Shown: in pieces, positions 1 to 8,756 of the stretch
Layout: each line of letters starts with the position of its first letter
Numbering within the stretch: the first letter of the stretch is position 1
NCBI RefSeq assembly: GCF_040581415.1
Contig: NZ_CP114014.1
Location: forward strand, 3,348,001 to 3,412,000
Length of the DNA stretch: 64,000 nt
Reading direction: 5' to 3'
DNA from: Paraconexibacter sp040581415
Lineage (GTDB): Bacteria; Actinomycetota; Thermoleophilia; Solirubrobacterales; Solirubrobacteraceae
Position numbers and translations under genes: made by a program
Notes under the pieces: model-generated
What the model saw: only the letters and a program-made list of their open reading frames with translations
Databases searched by the model: none
What the model was told of the DNA's origin: nothing

Positions 1-655
1 GGACCTTCGCCTCCTGCACGGCGAGCGCCTCGTCGCGGCTGATGCCGCCGGCCGTGGCCAGCTGCTCCGCCATTCCGCCGTCGGCCATCCACAGCGGGCT
101 GCTGACCGGCCCGGGCGCGACGGCGTTGACGAGCACGCCGTCCTTCGCGTGCGCGTCGGCGAACAGCCGCGAGAGCGAGAGCTGCGCCGCCTTCGTCACG
201 CTGTAGGCGCCGTTGCTCTGCGACGGGCGCTTGCCGGCGCTCGAGCAGACGTTCACGATGCGCCCGCCGCCGCGCGCGGCGAGCTTCGGCGCCACCAGCC
301 GCATGAGCCGCATCGGGCCGACCACGTGAAGCGCGTACTGGTCGTGCCAGTCCTGGTCGGTGAGGTCGTCGAGGCTGCGGGCGAACGTCGTCCCGGCGTT
401 GTTGACGAGGACGTCGACGCCGCCGAACGCCTCCTCGCACGCGGCGACGATGGCCGCGGCCGCGCCGGGATGCGTGACGTCGGCAGCGCAGGCGATCCCG
501 CCGACCTCGCGGGCCGCCGCGGCGAGGGCGTCGCCGTCACGGCCCACCAGGAGGACGCCGGCCCCCTCGGCCGCCAGCCGCCGCGCGGTCTCCAGGCCGA
601 TGCCCTTGCTGGCGCCGGTCACGATGCAGGCCTTGCTGGTCAGTCCGAGGTCCAT
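1..655 (-). CDS. SDR-family oxidoreductase, 3' end cut by window edge
   Basis: Short-chain dehydrogenase/reductase, an NAD(P)-dependent Rossmann enzyme of unknown substrate. Reading leftward from ATG at 655, 218 codons are present and the C-terminus lies outside the window. Seen: the cofactor glycine motif TGASKGIG near residue 14, NNAG near 90, the catalytic serine region (VCSSAG) and the YSVTK active-site Tyr/Lys pair near 155, then the conserved PGPV segment. The start is fixed by the TGASKGIG distance and by a TAGCGT -10 element 8 nt upstream, which implies a leaderless mRNA. A perfect 24-bp palindrome (657-680) covers that -10. The substrate cannot be predicted. Confidence 0.9.
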   Translation of the reverse strand, partial: MDLGLTSKACIVTGASKGIGLETARRLAAEGAGVLLVGRDGDALAAAAREVGGIACAADVTHPGAAAAIVAACEEAFGGVDVLVNNAGTTFARSLDDLTDQDWHDQYALHVVGPMRLMRLVAPKLAARGGGRIVNVCSSAGKRPSQSNGAYSVTKAAQLSLSRLFADAHAKDGVLVNAVAPGPVSSPLWMADGGMAEQLATAGGISRDEALAVQEAKV

Positions 656-656
656 G

Positions 657-680
657 GGCGGGGACGCTAGCGTCCCCGCC
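657..680 (-). promoter_or_regulatory. Palindrome over the -10 element of the SDR gene
   Basis: Perfect inverted repeat with halves GGCGGGGACGCT and AGCGTCCCCGCC. The TAGCGT hexamer (664-669, minus strand) sits in the centre and ends 8 nt before the ATG at 655. It could be an operator for a dimeric repressor, or a terminator hairpin for the gene ending at 711; no T-tract follows on either strand, which favours the operator reading. Confidence 0.5.
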
Positions 681-710
681 TCTCGCGCTTCTGGAGCCGC
701 TGAGGCCCGC

Positions 711-1952
711 TCAGCCGGCCGAGCCGCTGCTGCCCTGCGGGAGCTCGACGCCCCGCTCGGCGCAGCCGAGCCCCTCGCCCACGTCGCCGATCAGCGGACG
801 GCCGTGGTAGGTGCCGCTCCGCATCGCGGCCGCGTACTCGACGATGGCCTCGGGGTAGTCGCCCTCCTTGGTCATCTCGCGCAGGATCGGCCAGTCCTTC
901 GCCGTCGCCATCGCGGCGATTGCCGCGTCGCGCGTCCGCACGTCCCCCGCTTGGCGGGCGTCGTTCCACTGCTTCAGCCAGCGGCAGGCGACGGCGCCGG
1001 TGACGTGCGCGCCGAGCTGGTAGCGGTCCTTGGTCAGCTGCTCGTCCGGGATGTCAGCCGCCGTGAACCCGCGCGGCAGCGGGATGCCAGCCAGCATCTG
1101 GTCGACCGCACCGTCACGGTCGGCGGCCTTCACGACGCTGTCCGGCATGGCGGACAGCCAGGTGTCGGTGTCGGCGGCGGTCAGGGTCGCGAGCAGCGCC
1201 TTGAAGGCGCTCATGCCGGCGGCGCCCGCCCGGAACTCGAGGATCCGGTCGTCGTAGCGGAAGATCGCCGTGATGTCCCGGTGACCCCGGGTGCCGCCGT
1301 CGTACTGGTAGACCTTCGCGGTGGTGCCGAGGACCGGCGCGGTGCTCGACGCAACCGCGCTCTTGTAGCGGTCCCGCGTCCACATCTCGTAGGACCCGCC
1401 GCGCCAGTTCAGCTGCGCCGCGGTCGTGTCGGCCGGGACGGGCTCTGGCGTCACGCCCTCGGTGAAGTCGTTCGAGCCGGGGGGCGGCGTCGGTCCGAGG
1501 CGGAAGTGCAGCTCGCCCTCCTCCTTGGACTGCTCGTCGGCGTACTCCACGCGCCACCCGTCGGCGCCCAGGAGCACCAGCGGCGACGCTTCGGCGAAGC
1601 GGAGCTGCTCCGCGGCCCAGACGCTGCCGCCGTCCCGGCCGCCGCCCGGACCGTCCCCCAGCGAGAGGAACACCATCATCACGACGGTCACGACCGCGGC
1701 AGCGCCGGCGACGCGGGGGACGAAGCGGCGGGCGTGGCCCCGGGGGACGCTGTCGTGGTCGCCGCGGGTGCGGTGACGCAGCCGGCGGGGCGCGTGGGCC
1801 GGGGCCGGGGCCTGGCTGAGGAGCTCGTCCAGCAGCGCGGACTGCGCGGCGTCCAGGGGAAGCTCCGCCGCACGGCCTGGCGCGAGCGGGCTGGACGCGG
1901 CGAGCGCTGCGTCCAGTTCGGTGTCGGTGAGCGCGTCGTCGCGTCGGGTCAT
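711..1952 (-). CDS. Single-span membrane protein partner of the ECF sigma factor (putative anti-sigma)
   Basis: 413 aa. The N-terminal cytoplasmic part (about 80 aa, LTDTELDAAL start) is followed by one hydrophobic segment (about 82-98, AAAVVTVVMMVFLSL) and about 310 extracytoplasmic residues. Its ATG overlaps the sigma-factor stop as ATGA (1949-1952), so translation is coupled, the usual arrangement for an ECF sigma factor and its membrane-bound regulator. I see no HxxxCxxC zinc anti-sigma motif, and the outer domain is not one I recognise, so anti-sigma activity is inferred from context and topology. The outer domain may sense an envelope signal. Confidence 0.65.
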   Translation of the reverse strand: MTRRDDALTDTELDAALAASSPLAPGRAAELPLDAAQSALLDELLSQAPAPAHAPRRLRHRTRGDHDSVPRGHARRFVPRVAGAAAVVTVVMMVFLSLGDGPGGGRDGGSVWAAEQLRFAEASPLVLLGADGWRVEYADEQSKEEGELHFRLGPTPPPGSNDFTEGVTPEPVPADTTAAQLNWRGGSYEMWTRDRYKSAVASSTAPVLGTTAKVYQYDGGTRGHRDITAIFRYDDRILEFRAGAAGMSAFKALLATLTAADTDTWLSAMPDSVVKAADRDGAVDQMLAGIPLPRGFTAADIPDEQLTKDRYQLGAHVTGAVACRWLKQWNDARQAGDVRTRDAAIAAMATAKDWPILREMTKEGDYPEAIVEYAAAMRSGTYHGRPLIGDVGEGLGCAERGVELPQGSSGSAG

Positions 1953-2548
1953 CGGGTGGCTTTCGGGGCGAAGGTGGATGCGGAGGCGGGCGGCGTCATG
2001 GACGTGGCCTTGGTGGACCCGGCGGCAGCGGCGGGGTCGGCGGGCTGGCGGTCGAGCTGGGCCTTCAGGCGGCGCCGGGCCCGGTGCAGGCGGCTGCGGA
2101 CCGTGACCCCCGGGATCTGCAGGACGGCGGCGATCTCGGCTGGGGTCAGCCCCTCCCAGCTGGTGAGCCGCAGGATCTCGCGGTCCTCCTCGTCGAGGTG
2201 GGCGAGGGCGGCGCGGACGGCGGCGACGCGCTGGTCGTCCCCCGCTGCGCCGACCCCGGCCGTCGCCGTCGGCAGCTCCTCCCGGAGCCGTGCGGCGAGG
2301 CGGGAGCGGCGGAGCTGCCCGCGGCGCTGGTTTGCGAGTTGGCGGCGCGCGACGCCGTACAGCCACAACCGGGCCTCGTCGCCCGGCGGGACGTCGTCCA
2401 GCCGTCGCCAGGCGACGAGGAACGTCTCCGCGACGACGTCCGCGGCGTCCTCGGCCCGGTCCACGCGCCGCAGCGCATAAGCGAGCAGGTCGCGCTCCGT
2501 GTCGGCGAACAGCGCCCGGAAGCGCGGTTCAGGGTTCTCAGCGGTCAT
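1949..2548 (-). CDS. ECF-type RNA polymerase sigma factor
   Basis: 199 aa sigma-70 family ECF factor. Region 2 is visible at residues 10-75 (AYALRRVDRAEDAADVVAETF, then WLYGVARRQLANQRR) and region 4 at about 115-165 (LDEEDREILRL, AEIAAVL, VRSRLHRARRRL). It directs RNA polymerase to a small regulon, often including its own gene. It lies 48 bp downstream of lepA on the same strand, so it may be co-transcribed, and its stop overlaps the start of the membrane partner at 711-1952. About 30 residues beyond region 4 (Ala/Pro/Ser/Thr-rich) form an unusual tail. Confidence 0.92.
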   Translation of the reverse strand: MTAENPEPRFRALFADTERDLLAYALRRVDRAEDAADVVAETFLVAWRRLDDVPPGDEARLWLYGVARRQLANQRRGQLRRSRLAARLREELPTATAGVGAAGDDQRVAAVRAALAHLDEEDREILRLTSWEGLTPAEIAAVLQIPGVTVRSRLHRARRRLKAQLDRQPADPAAAAGSTKATSMTPPASASTFAPKATR

Positions 2549-2596
2549 ATGCCAGGCACATGTCCGGGTGCGGCCTGCGCGTTGCAGGCGGCGCGC

Positions 2597-4398
<1,802 letters not shown>

Positions 4399-4402
<4 letters not shown>

Positions 4403-4458
4403 GCGATGCTCTCGGTCGAGTGACGCCTAGCCGTGCGGATCAGGGACTGGTCGCTCAT
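4399..4458 (-). CDS. 19-aa upstream ORF of lepA repeating the LepA N-terminus
   Basis: Reading leftward from ATG at 4458 gives MSDQSLIRTARRHSTESIA and a TGA that overlaps the lepA ATG (ATGA, 4399-4402). Residues 1-8 are identical to LepA residues 1-8, but five of the eight codons differ synonymously (for example TCC versus AGC for Ser, CAG versus CAA for Gln). A TATCCT hexamer (4471-4476) lies 12 nt before this ATG, so the transcript probably begins at or just before the peptide. The peptide would couple its own translation to lepA; alternatively it is a relic of a duplicated start. Not recognised from any known leader peptide. Confidence 0.55.
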
Positions 4459-4470
4459 GAAGTCCGACTG

Positions 4471-4476
4471 AGGATA
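4471..4476 (-). promoter_or_regulatory. -10 element for the upstream ORF and lepA
   Basis: TATCCT on the minus strand, 12 nt before the upstream-ORF ATG at 4458. With the usual 6-7 nt from -10 to +1 this leaves a leader of about 5 nt, the same geometry as rpsT. It lies only about 10 bp from the stop codon of the preceding methyltransferase gene. Confidence 0.45.
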
Positions 4477-4486
4477 CGTGGGCGAC

Positions 4487-5296
4487 CTACGTGGTCTCGT
4501 CCCGGGTGATGGTGGTGATCAGGTAGCGGCTCGTCATCAGCAGGCCCTGCGGGTCCTCGTTCGCCGCGTGGAGGATGTCGATCAGCTCGCGTTCGAGCGT
4601 GACGAACCGCTCGTCGCCCAGCAGCTCGCGGGTGCCCAGCCAGAGCGGATGGTGCTCGGCCTGCTCGCGGACCCAGGCGTCCGGCGAGGCCGCGCGGAAC
4701 GGCAGGCTGCTGTCGGCGAACTCCAGGGTGACGGGGTGCGGCGCGAAGAGCTCGGCGACCGTGTCCCGGTCCCCCCAGTCGACGACGGTCCGGCCGGCCG
4801 GCGGGACGTCGGTGTCCTGCTGCGGTGCCGCGGCGGCACGTGCCCGCGCAGTCGCAGCACCGACGTCGGCGAGCGCCCCCGCACGGACCCAGCCGGTGAC
4901 GATCGCCCGGCCACCGGGCCGCAGGACGCGGACCATCTCGGCGGCCGTCCGCTGCTGGTCGGGGGCGAAGATCAGGCCGAACACCGACAGCGCGACGTCG
5001 ACGGTCCCGTCGTCGAGGGGCAGCTGCTGCGCGTCGGCCGGGACGAACTTCACGTCCAGGCCGGCCGCCTGCGCGCGCTGCTGCGCGACGAGCACCAGGC
5101 GCTCCGCGAGGTCGACGCCGACGACGATCCCGCCGCGCGCCGCCGCCTTCAGCGCCGCGTTCCCCGTTCCGCAGGCGATGTCGAGCACGCGCTCGCCGGC
5201 GGTGATGCCGGCCAGCTCGACGACCTCCGCACTGGCCGGGTCGAGCTCGGTGGCGGTGCGCTCGTAGCTGCCGATGGACCAGTCGATGGTGCTCAT
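4487..5296 (-). CDS. Class I SAM-dependent methyltransferase
   Basis: 269 aa. The UbiE/COQ5-like Rossmann fold is plain: motif I VLDIACGTGNAAL (about 40-52), acidic residue at the end of strand 2 (GVDLAE), a PADAQQLPL motif II and LRPGGRAIV. The C-terminal 90 residues (ADSSLPFRAASPDAWV, ELIDILHAANEDP) look like those of small-molecule methyltransferases, but no substrate can be assigned. The ATG overlaps the murJ stop as ATGA (5293-5296), so it is translated from the murJ mRNA. Confidence 0.9.
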   Translation of the reverse strand: MSTIDWSIGSYERTATELDPASAEVVELAGITAGERVLDIACGTGNAALKAAARGGIVVGVDLAERLVLVAQQRAQAAGLDVKFVPADAQQLPLDDGTVDVALSVFGLIFAPDQQRTAAEMVRVLRPGGRAIVTGWVRAGALADVGAATARARAAAAPQQDTDVPPAGRTVVDWGDRDTVAELFAPHPVTLEFADSSLPFRAASPDAWVREQAEHHPLWLGTRELLGDERFVTLERELIDILHAANEDPQGLLMTSRYLITTITRDETT

Positions 5297-6921
5297 GTGG
5301 CGGGACGGCTCCTGGTGACGCGGCCGGAGATGAGCCGCTGGATCTGGCCGGCCTCGGGGACGCGGAGGGCCAGGACGGCGGTCGCGTAGACGAGGAAGCC
5401 AACCGTAGCCGCGCCGCCGACGGCCAGCACCTGGGCGATGATCGACCGGCCGAGGAGGTCGTCGATCACCCACCACGTCCCGTAGCTCGCGCCGCCCAGC
5501 AGGCCGGCGGCGTTCCAGATCCGCAGGACGGCCCACGACATCTGCGGGCCCTCGAGGCTGCCGGCGAGCAGCCGCTTGAGGTAGATCGACTGCAGGACGG
5601 TCATGCCCGCGCTGGCGACCGCGGTCCCGATGACGAGGCCGGCGATGCCGCACGAGCGGTACAGCAGCAGGCTGATGATCACGTTCACGATGAGGTTCAC
5701 GACGGCCAGCGCGGTCGGGATCCACGGCCGCTGCAGGCTGAAGAACGTCCGTGTCAGCAGCAGGTTCACGCCGGCGAACGGCAGGCTGAAGGAGAACCAG
5801 AACAACGCGTCCGACACGAGCGCGGTGGACTCGGCGTCGAACTCCCCGCGCTCGTAGACGAGGCGGGTGACCGGGGTGGCCAGCACGGCGCAGAACACCG
5901 CCGCAGGGACGAGGCAGAGGTAGATCTGCCGGGACCCGGAGGCCATGGTCGTCCGCAGGCCGTCGAAGTCCTTGCGGGCGGCGTAGCGGCTGAGGGTCGG
6001 GAACAGCACGGTCGCCAGGGCGACCGAGAACATGCCCTGCGGCAGCATGTAGATACGGAAGGCCGCGTCGATCGCACGCGGCGCCTGCTCGGAGACCAGG
6101 GTCCCCAGGCTCGAGTTGATGTAGAGGTCGAAGTTGATGACCCCGAGGCTGAGCGTGATCGGGAGCATCAGGACGAAGACCCGCCGGACGCGCTCGTCGC
6201 GCAGGCTGAACGTCCGGGCGAAGCGGAAGTTCAGCCGTCCCAGGATCGGCAGCGCGATCAGGAGCTGGACGAGCGTCCCCACGAGCACGCCGGCGGCGTA
6301 GGCGTAGAGCTCGTCGTCGCCGTCCAGGAACGGGTGCGCGCCGACGAGCGCGACGATGATGATCACGTTCCACACGAGCGGCGCGATCGCGGGGACGGCG
6401 AAGTGCCCGTAGGCGTTGAGGATCCCGACCACGAGCCCGTTCACGCCGAGCAGCAGGACGATCGGGAACAGCACCTGGCTCAGGCCGATCGTCAGGTCGA
6501 CGAGCGGCTGCTCGAACTCGGCCCCGAGGAAGATCGGCATGATCGAGCCGGCGAAGAGGATGAAGATCGCCGTTATCGCGCCGAGCGCGGCGATGATGCA
6601 GAGCAGCATCGTCGTGGCGAGCTGCGCCGCGTCCTTGCGCTGCCCCTTCTCGAGCAGCTCCGTGAAGATCGGGACGAACGCCGCGCTGATGGCAGCGTCC
6701 GCGAACAGGCTGCGCACGAGGTTCGGGAACTGGAAGGCCAGGGTGAACGCCGAGGCGCCGCCGCCCGTGCCGAAGTACCGCGAGGCGACGACCTCGCGGA
6801 CCAGGCCCATGATGCGGCTCAGGCCCGTCGCGATCGAGAAGATGACGGTGTTGCGGGCCAGCCCGCTGCTCTTCGGCGGGTCCTGCGGTGCTTCAGGGGT
6901 CGTGGGGCTCGTCGTCGCCAA
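5293..6921 (-). CDS. murJ: Lipid II flippase MurJ (MviN), MOP superfamily
   Basis: 542 aa integral membrane protein with about 14 hydrophobic segments. It flips the peptidoglycan precursor lipid II across the cytoplasmic membrane. Recognisable signatures: SRIMGLVREVVASRYFG at about 35-52, AFQFPNLVRSLFADAAISAAFVPIF, then the long alternating membrane segments. The first codon in frame with a promoter is TTG at 6921; a TACCCT -10 (6930-6935) ends 8 nt upstream. No ATG or GTG occurs between it and the conserved core, so a TTG start on a near-leaderless mRNA is likely. The about 22 N-terminal residues are Pro/Ser/Thr-rich and cytoplasmic. Confidence 0.95.
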   Translation of the reverse strand: MATTSPTTPEAPQDPPKSSGLARNTVIFSIATGLSRIMGLVREVVASRYFGTGGGASAFTLAFQFPNLVRSLFADAAISAAFVPIFTELLEKGQRKDAAQLATTMLLCIIAALGAITAIFILFAGSIMPIFLGAEFEQPLVDLTIGLSQVLFPIVLLLGVNGLVVGILNAYGHFAVPAIAPLVWNVIIIVALVGAHPFLDGDDELYAYAAGVLVGTLVQLLIALPILGRLNFRFARTFSLRDERVRRVFVLMLPITLSLGVINFDLYINSSLGTLVSEQAPRAIDAAFRIYMLPQGMFSVALATVLFPTLSRYAARKDFDGLRTTMASGSRQIYLCLVPAAVFCAVLATPVTRLVYERGEFDAESTALVSDALFWFSFSLPFAGVNLLLTRTFFSLQRPWIPTALAVVNLIVNVIISLLLYRSCGIAGLVIGTAVASAGMTVLQSIYLKRLLAGSLEGPQMSWAVLRIWNAAGLLGGASYGTWWVIDDLLGRSIIAQVLAVGGAATVGFLVYATAVLALRVPEAGQIQRLISGRVTRSRPAT

Positions 6922-7019
6922 GCTGCCGGAGGGTACGTGAAACGGCCCGTCCCCACCGCTGGGACGTGCGAGCCGCGAGGCTCTCAGGGGTCGAATCCCG
7001 CTACACTTCGCCGTCGCTT

Positions 7020-7286
7020 ATGGCCAACATTGCATCCCAGAAGAAGCGCATCCTCCGCGCAGAGCGCGAGCGCCTCGAGAACCGTCGCTACACGAGCACG
7101 ATCAAGACGTACTTCCGTCGCCTGGAGGTGTCCGCCGCCGGCGACGACGCCGCAGCCGCTGACGCCGATCACACCCAGCTCGTTTCGCTCATCGACAAGG
7201 CCGTCAAGCGCGGCGCGCTGCACAAGAACACCGGCTCGCGCAAGAAGGCCCGCGCCGCCCGCGTGCGCGCCGGCCAGCCCTCCTAG
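7020..7286 (+). CDS. rpsT: 30S ribosomal protein S20
   Basis: 88 aa, the normal length for bS20, which binds 16S rRNA early in 30S assembly. The sequence starts MANIASQKKRILRAERERLENR and ends in the conserved HKNTGSRKKARAARVR. A TACACT hexamer (7002-7007) ends 12 nt before the ATG, leaving about a 5-nt leader without a Shine-Dalgarno site. It is a single-gene transcript: an intrinsic terminator follows at 7336-7362 and holA converges from the other side. Confidence 0.98.
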   Translation: MANIASQKKRILRAERERLENRRYTSTIKTYFRRLEVSAAGDDAAAADADHTQLVSLIDKAVKRGALHKNTGSRKKARAARVRAGQPS

Positions 7287-7335
7287 CTCCAGCTCCGGTC
7301 ACCGGCGCCCGTCCGAGGCGCCACCGCAGGACCCG

Positions 7336-7362
7336 CACCGCCCCCATCGAGGGCGGTGTTTT
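7336..7362 (+). terminator. Intrinsic terminator after rpsT
   Basis: Stem CACCGCCC (7336-7343) pairs with GGGCGGTG (7351-7358) around a 7-nt loop, followed directly by TTTT. This is the only terminator in the window with a clear T-run. Confidence 0.85.
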
Positions 7363-7377
7363 GCGTTCCCGGCGCCG

Positions 7378-8349
7378 TCAGGCCGCGATGGCGACGATCG
7401 CCCGCAGGGTGGCGGTGTCGTCGGAGAGCTCGGACAGCCCCCGGCTGCCGACCTCGAGGTCGGCGAGCAGGATCACGGCGCTGCGCAGGCTCTCGAGGTC
7501 GGTGCCCCTGGCCTCCTTGATGCGGCGGTCGGCCATCCACGGCGGCATCCGGATCGCGGCCTTGATCTGCGCGGGCGACTCCCCCGCCTCAAGGCGAGCC
7601 GAGATCGTCTCGATCTCCCGGATCCTCCGTGCCATCAGCGGGATCAGCCGCCCCACCGACTCGCCCTGGGCCCGCAGCTCGAGGTAGGCCCGGACCGCCC
7701 GGCGGCCGTTGCGGGCCACGAGCGCGTCGACGAACCCCCAGACCTGCTGCTCGGCCGAGGGCGCCGCGACGGCCTGGACCTCCTCCAGGCCGAGCACGGT
7801 GCCGGCCCCGTGCTCGAGGGCGAGCTTCTCGAGCTCGCGGAGCAGCCGCTGCTGCCGCTCGCCCACGAGCTCGATCAGCAGGCGCGCCGCGTCGGGGTCG
7901 AGGTCGACGCCCAGGCGGCGAGCTTCGCCGATCGCCCAGCGCGGCAGCTCCTTGCCCTTCAGCATCGTCTCCGTGGCGATCTGCCCTCCGGCGGCCTTGA
8001 CGGCGGCCAGCAGCGGCGGCGGGACCTTGGCCCGCCCCTCGTCGCGGCCGAAGAACGCCACGGTGGTCTCGGGCGGCATGTCCGCGAGGGTCGCCTGCAG
8101 GTGCTTCTTGACGTCCGCGTCCTTCCACCGCTCGACCCCGTCGACGATCAGGAACCGCCGGCCGACCGCGAACGTCATCGCGTTCAGCGCCAGCCCGATG
8201 CTCTCCGGCGTCGACGCGTCCCCCTCGAAGACCTCCACCCCGCCCGACCCGGACTCGGACTCGGCCATCTCGCGCAGGCGGGCGCGACGCTCGGCGACGC
8301 GGCCGTGGTCGTCGCCGTGGATGAGGAACGCGGATTTCCAGGCGGGCAT
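7378..8349 (-). CDS. holA: DNA polymerase III delta subunit (clamp loader)
   Basis: 323 aa. The delta subunit opens the beta sliding clamp within the clamp-loader complex. The AAA+-like N-terminal domain starts FLIHGDDHGRVAERRARL, followed by FLIVDGVERWK and the HolA-typical LIELVGERQQRLLRELEKLAL region at about 175-195; the C-terminal collar domain contains LMARRIREIE and PPWMADRRIKEA. ATG at 8349 is favoured by a TAAGGT -10 (8358-8363) ending 8 nt upstream. It lies next to comEC/comEA and converges on rpsT, a grouping common in bacteria. Confidence 0.95.
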   Translation of the reverse strand: MPAWKSAFLIHGDDHGRVAERRARLREMAESESGSGGVEVFEGDASTPESIGLALNAMTFAVGRRFLIVDGVERWKDADVKKHLQATLADMPPETTVAFFGRDEGRAKVPPPLLAAVKAAGGQIATETMLKGKELPRWAIGEARRLGVDLDPDAARLLIELVGERQQRLLRELEKLALEHGAGTVLGLEEVQAVAAPSAEQQVWGFVDALVARNGRRAVRAYLELRAQGESVGRLIPLMARRIREIETISARLEAGESPAQIKAAIRMPPWMADRRIKEARGTDLESLRSAVILLADLEVGSRGLSELSDDTATLRAIVAIAA

Positions 8350-8756
8350 CGGCGGGGACCTTACGCGTCGCGGGGGACGGGCCGGAGGCACCGAGGGGGT
8401 TCGGCCACGCGCTCGGCGGCGACGTCCCATCGTCGGGGCGCTTGCCCGACGCCCGAGAGCGGTGAATCTCGGTCCACCGGGCTCCGAGCCGTGCAATCCG
8501 CCACTCACCCACCCCACCCGCGGTGAATGACGATCCACCCGGCCCCGAGCCGTGCGATCCGCCACTCACCCACCCCACCCGCGGTGAATGACGATCCACC
8601 CGGCCCCGACCCGTGCGATCCACCACTCACCCACCCCACCCGCGTGGATGACGATCCACCCGGCCCGAGCCGGACGATCCGCAGTGGCGAGTCCGCCGCT
8701 CCCGCGCAGCGCGCGTTCCCGCAGGCGGCGGAGCGTCTGGGGCGGACTGCGAAGCT
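8350..8756. other. Intergenic region between comEC end and holA start
   Basis: About 400 bp without a convincing gene. It holds the holA -10 element and 3.7 copies of a 61-bp tandem repeat (8459-8688). The stretch nearest comEC is GC-rich with several short inverted repeats but no clear terminator. Confidence 0.7.
8459..8688. repeat. 61-bp tandem repeat, 3.7 copies (family A)
   Basis: Units begin at about 8459, 8520, 8581 and 8642, each opening GCGGTGAATG or a variant, with the shared core GATCCACCCGG...GAGCCGTGCGATCC and a CACTCACCCACCCC tail. The second and third units are nearly identical, the first and fourth more diverged. Two related 62-bp units occur 55 kb away at 63242-63365. Units are contiguous without unique spacers, so this is not a CRISPR array. 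Confidence 0.9.

Noticed and set aside
8459..8688. CRISPR array
   Set aside because: Repeats are contiguous and 61 bp long with no unique spacers, and no cas genes lie nearby.
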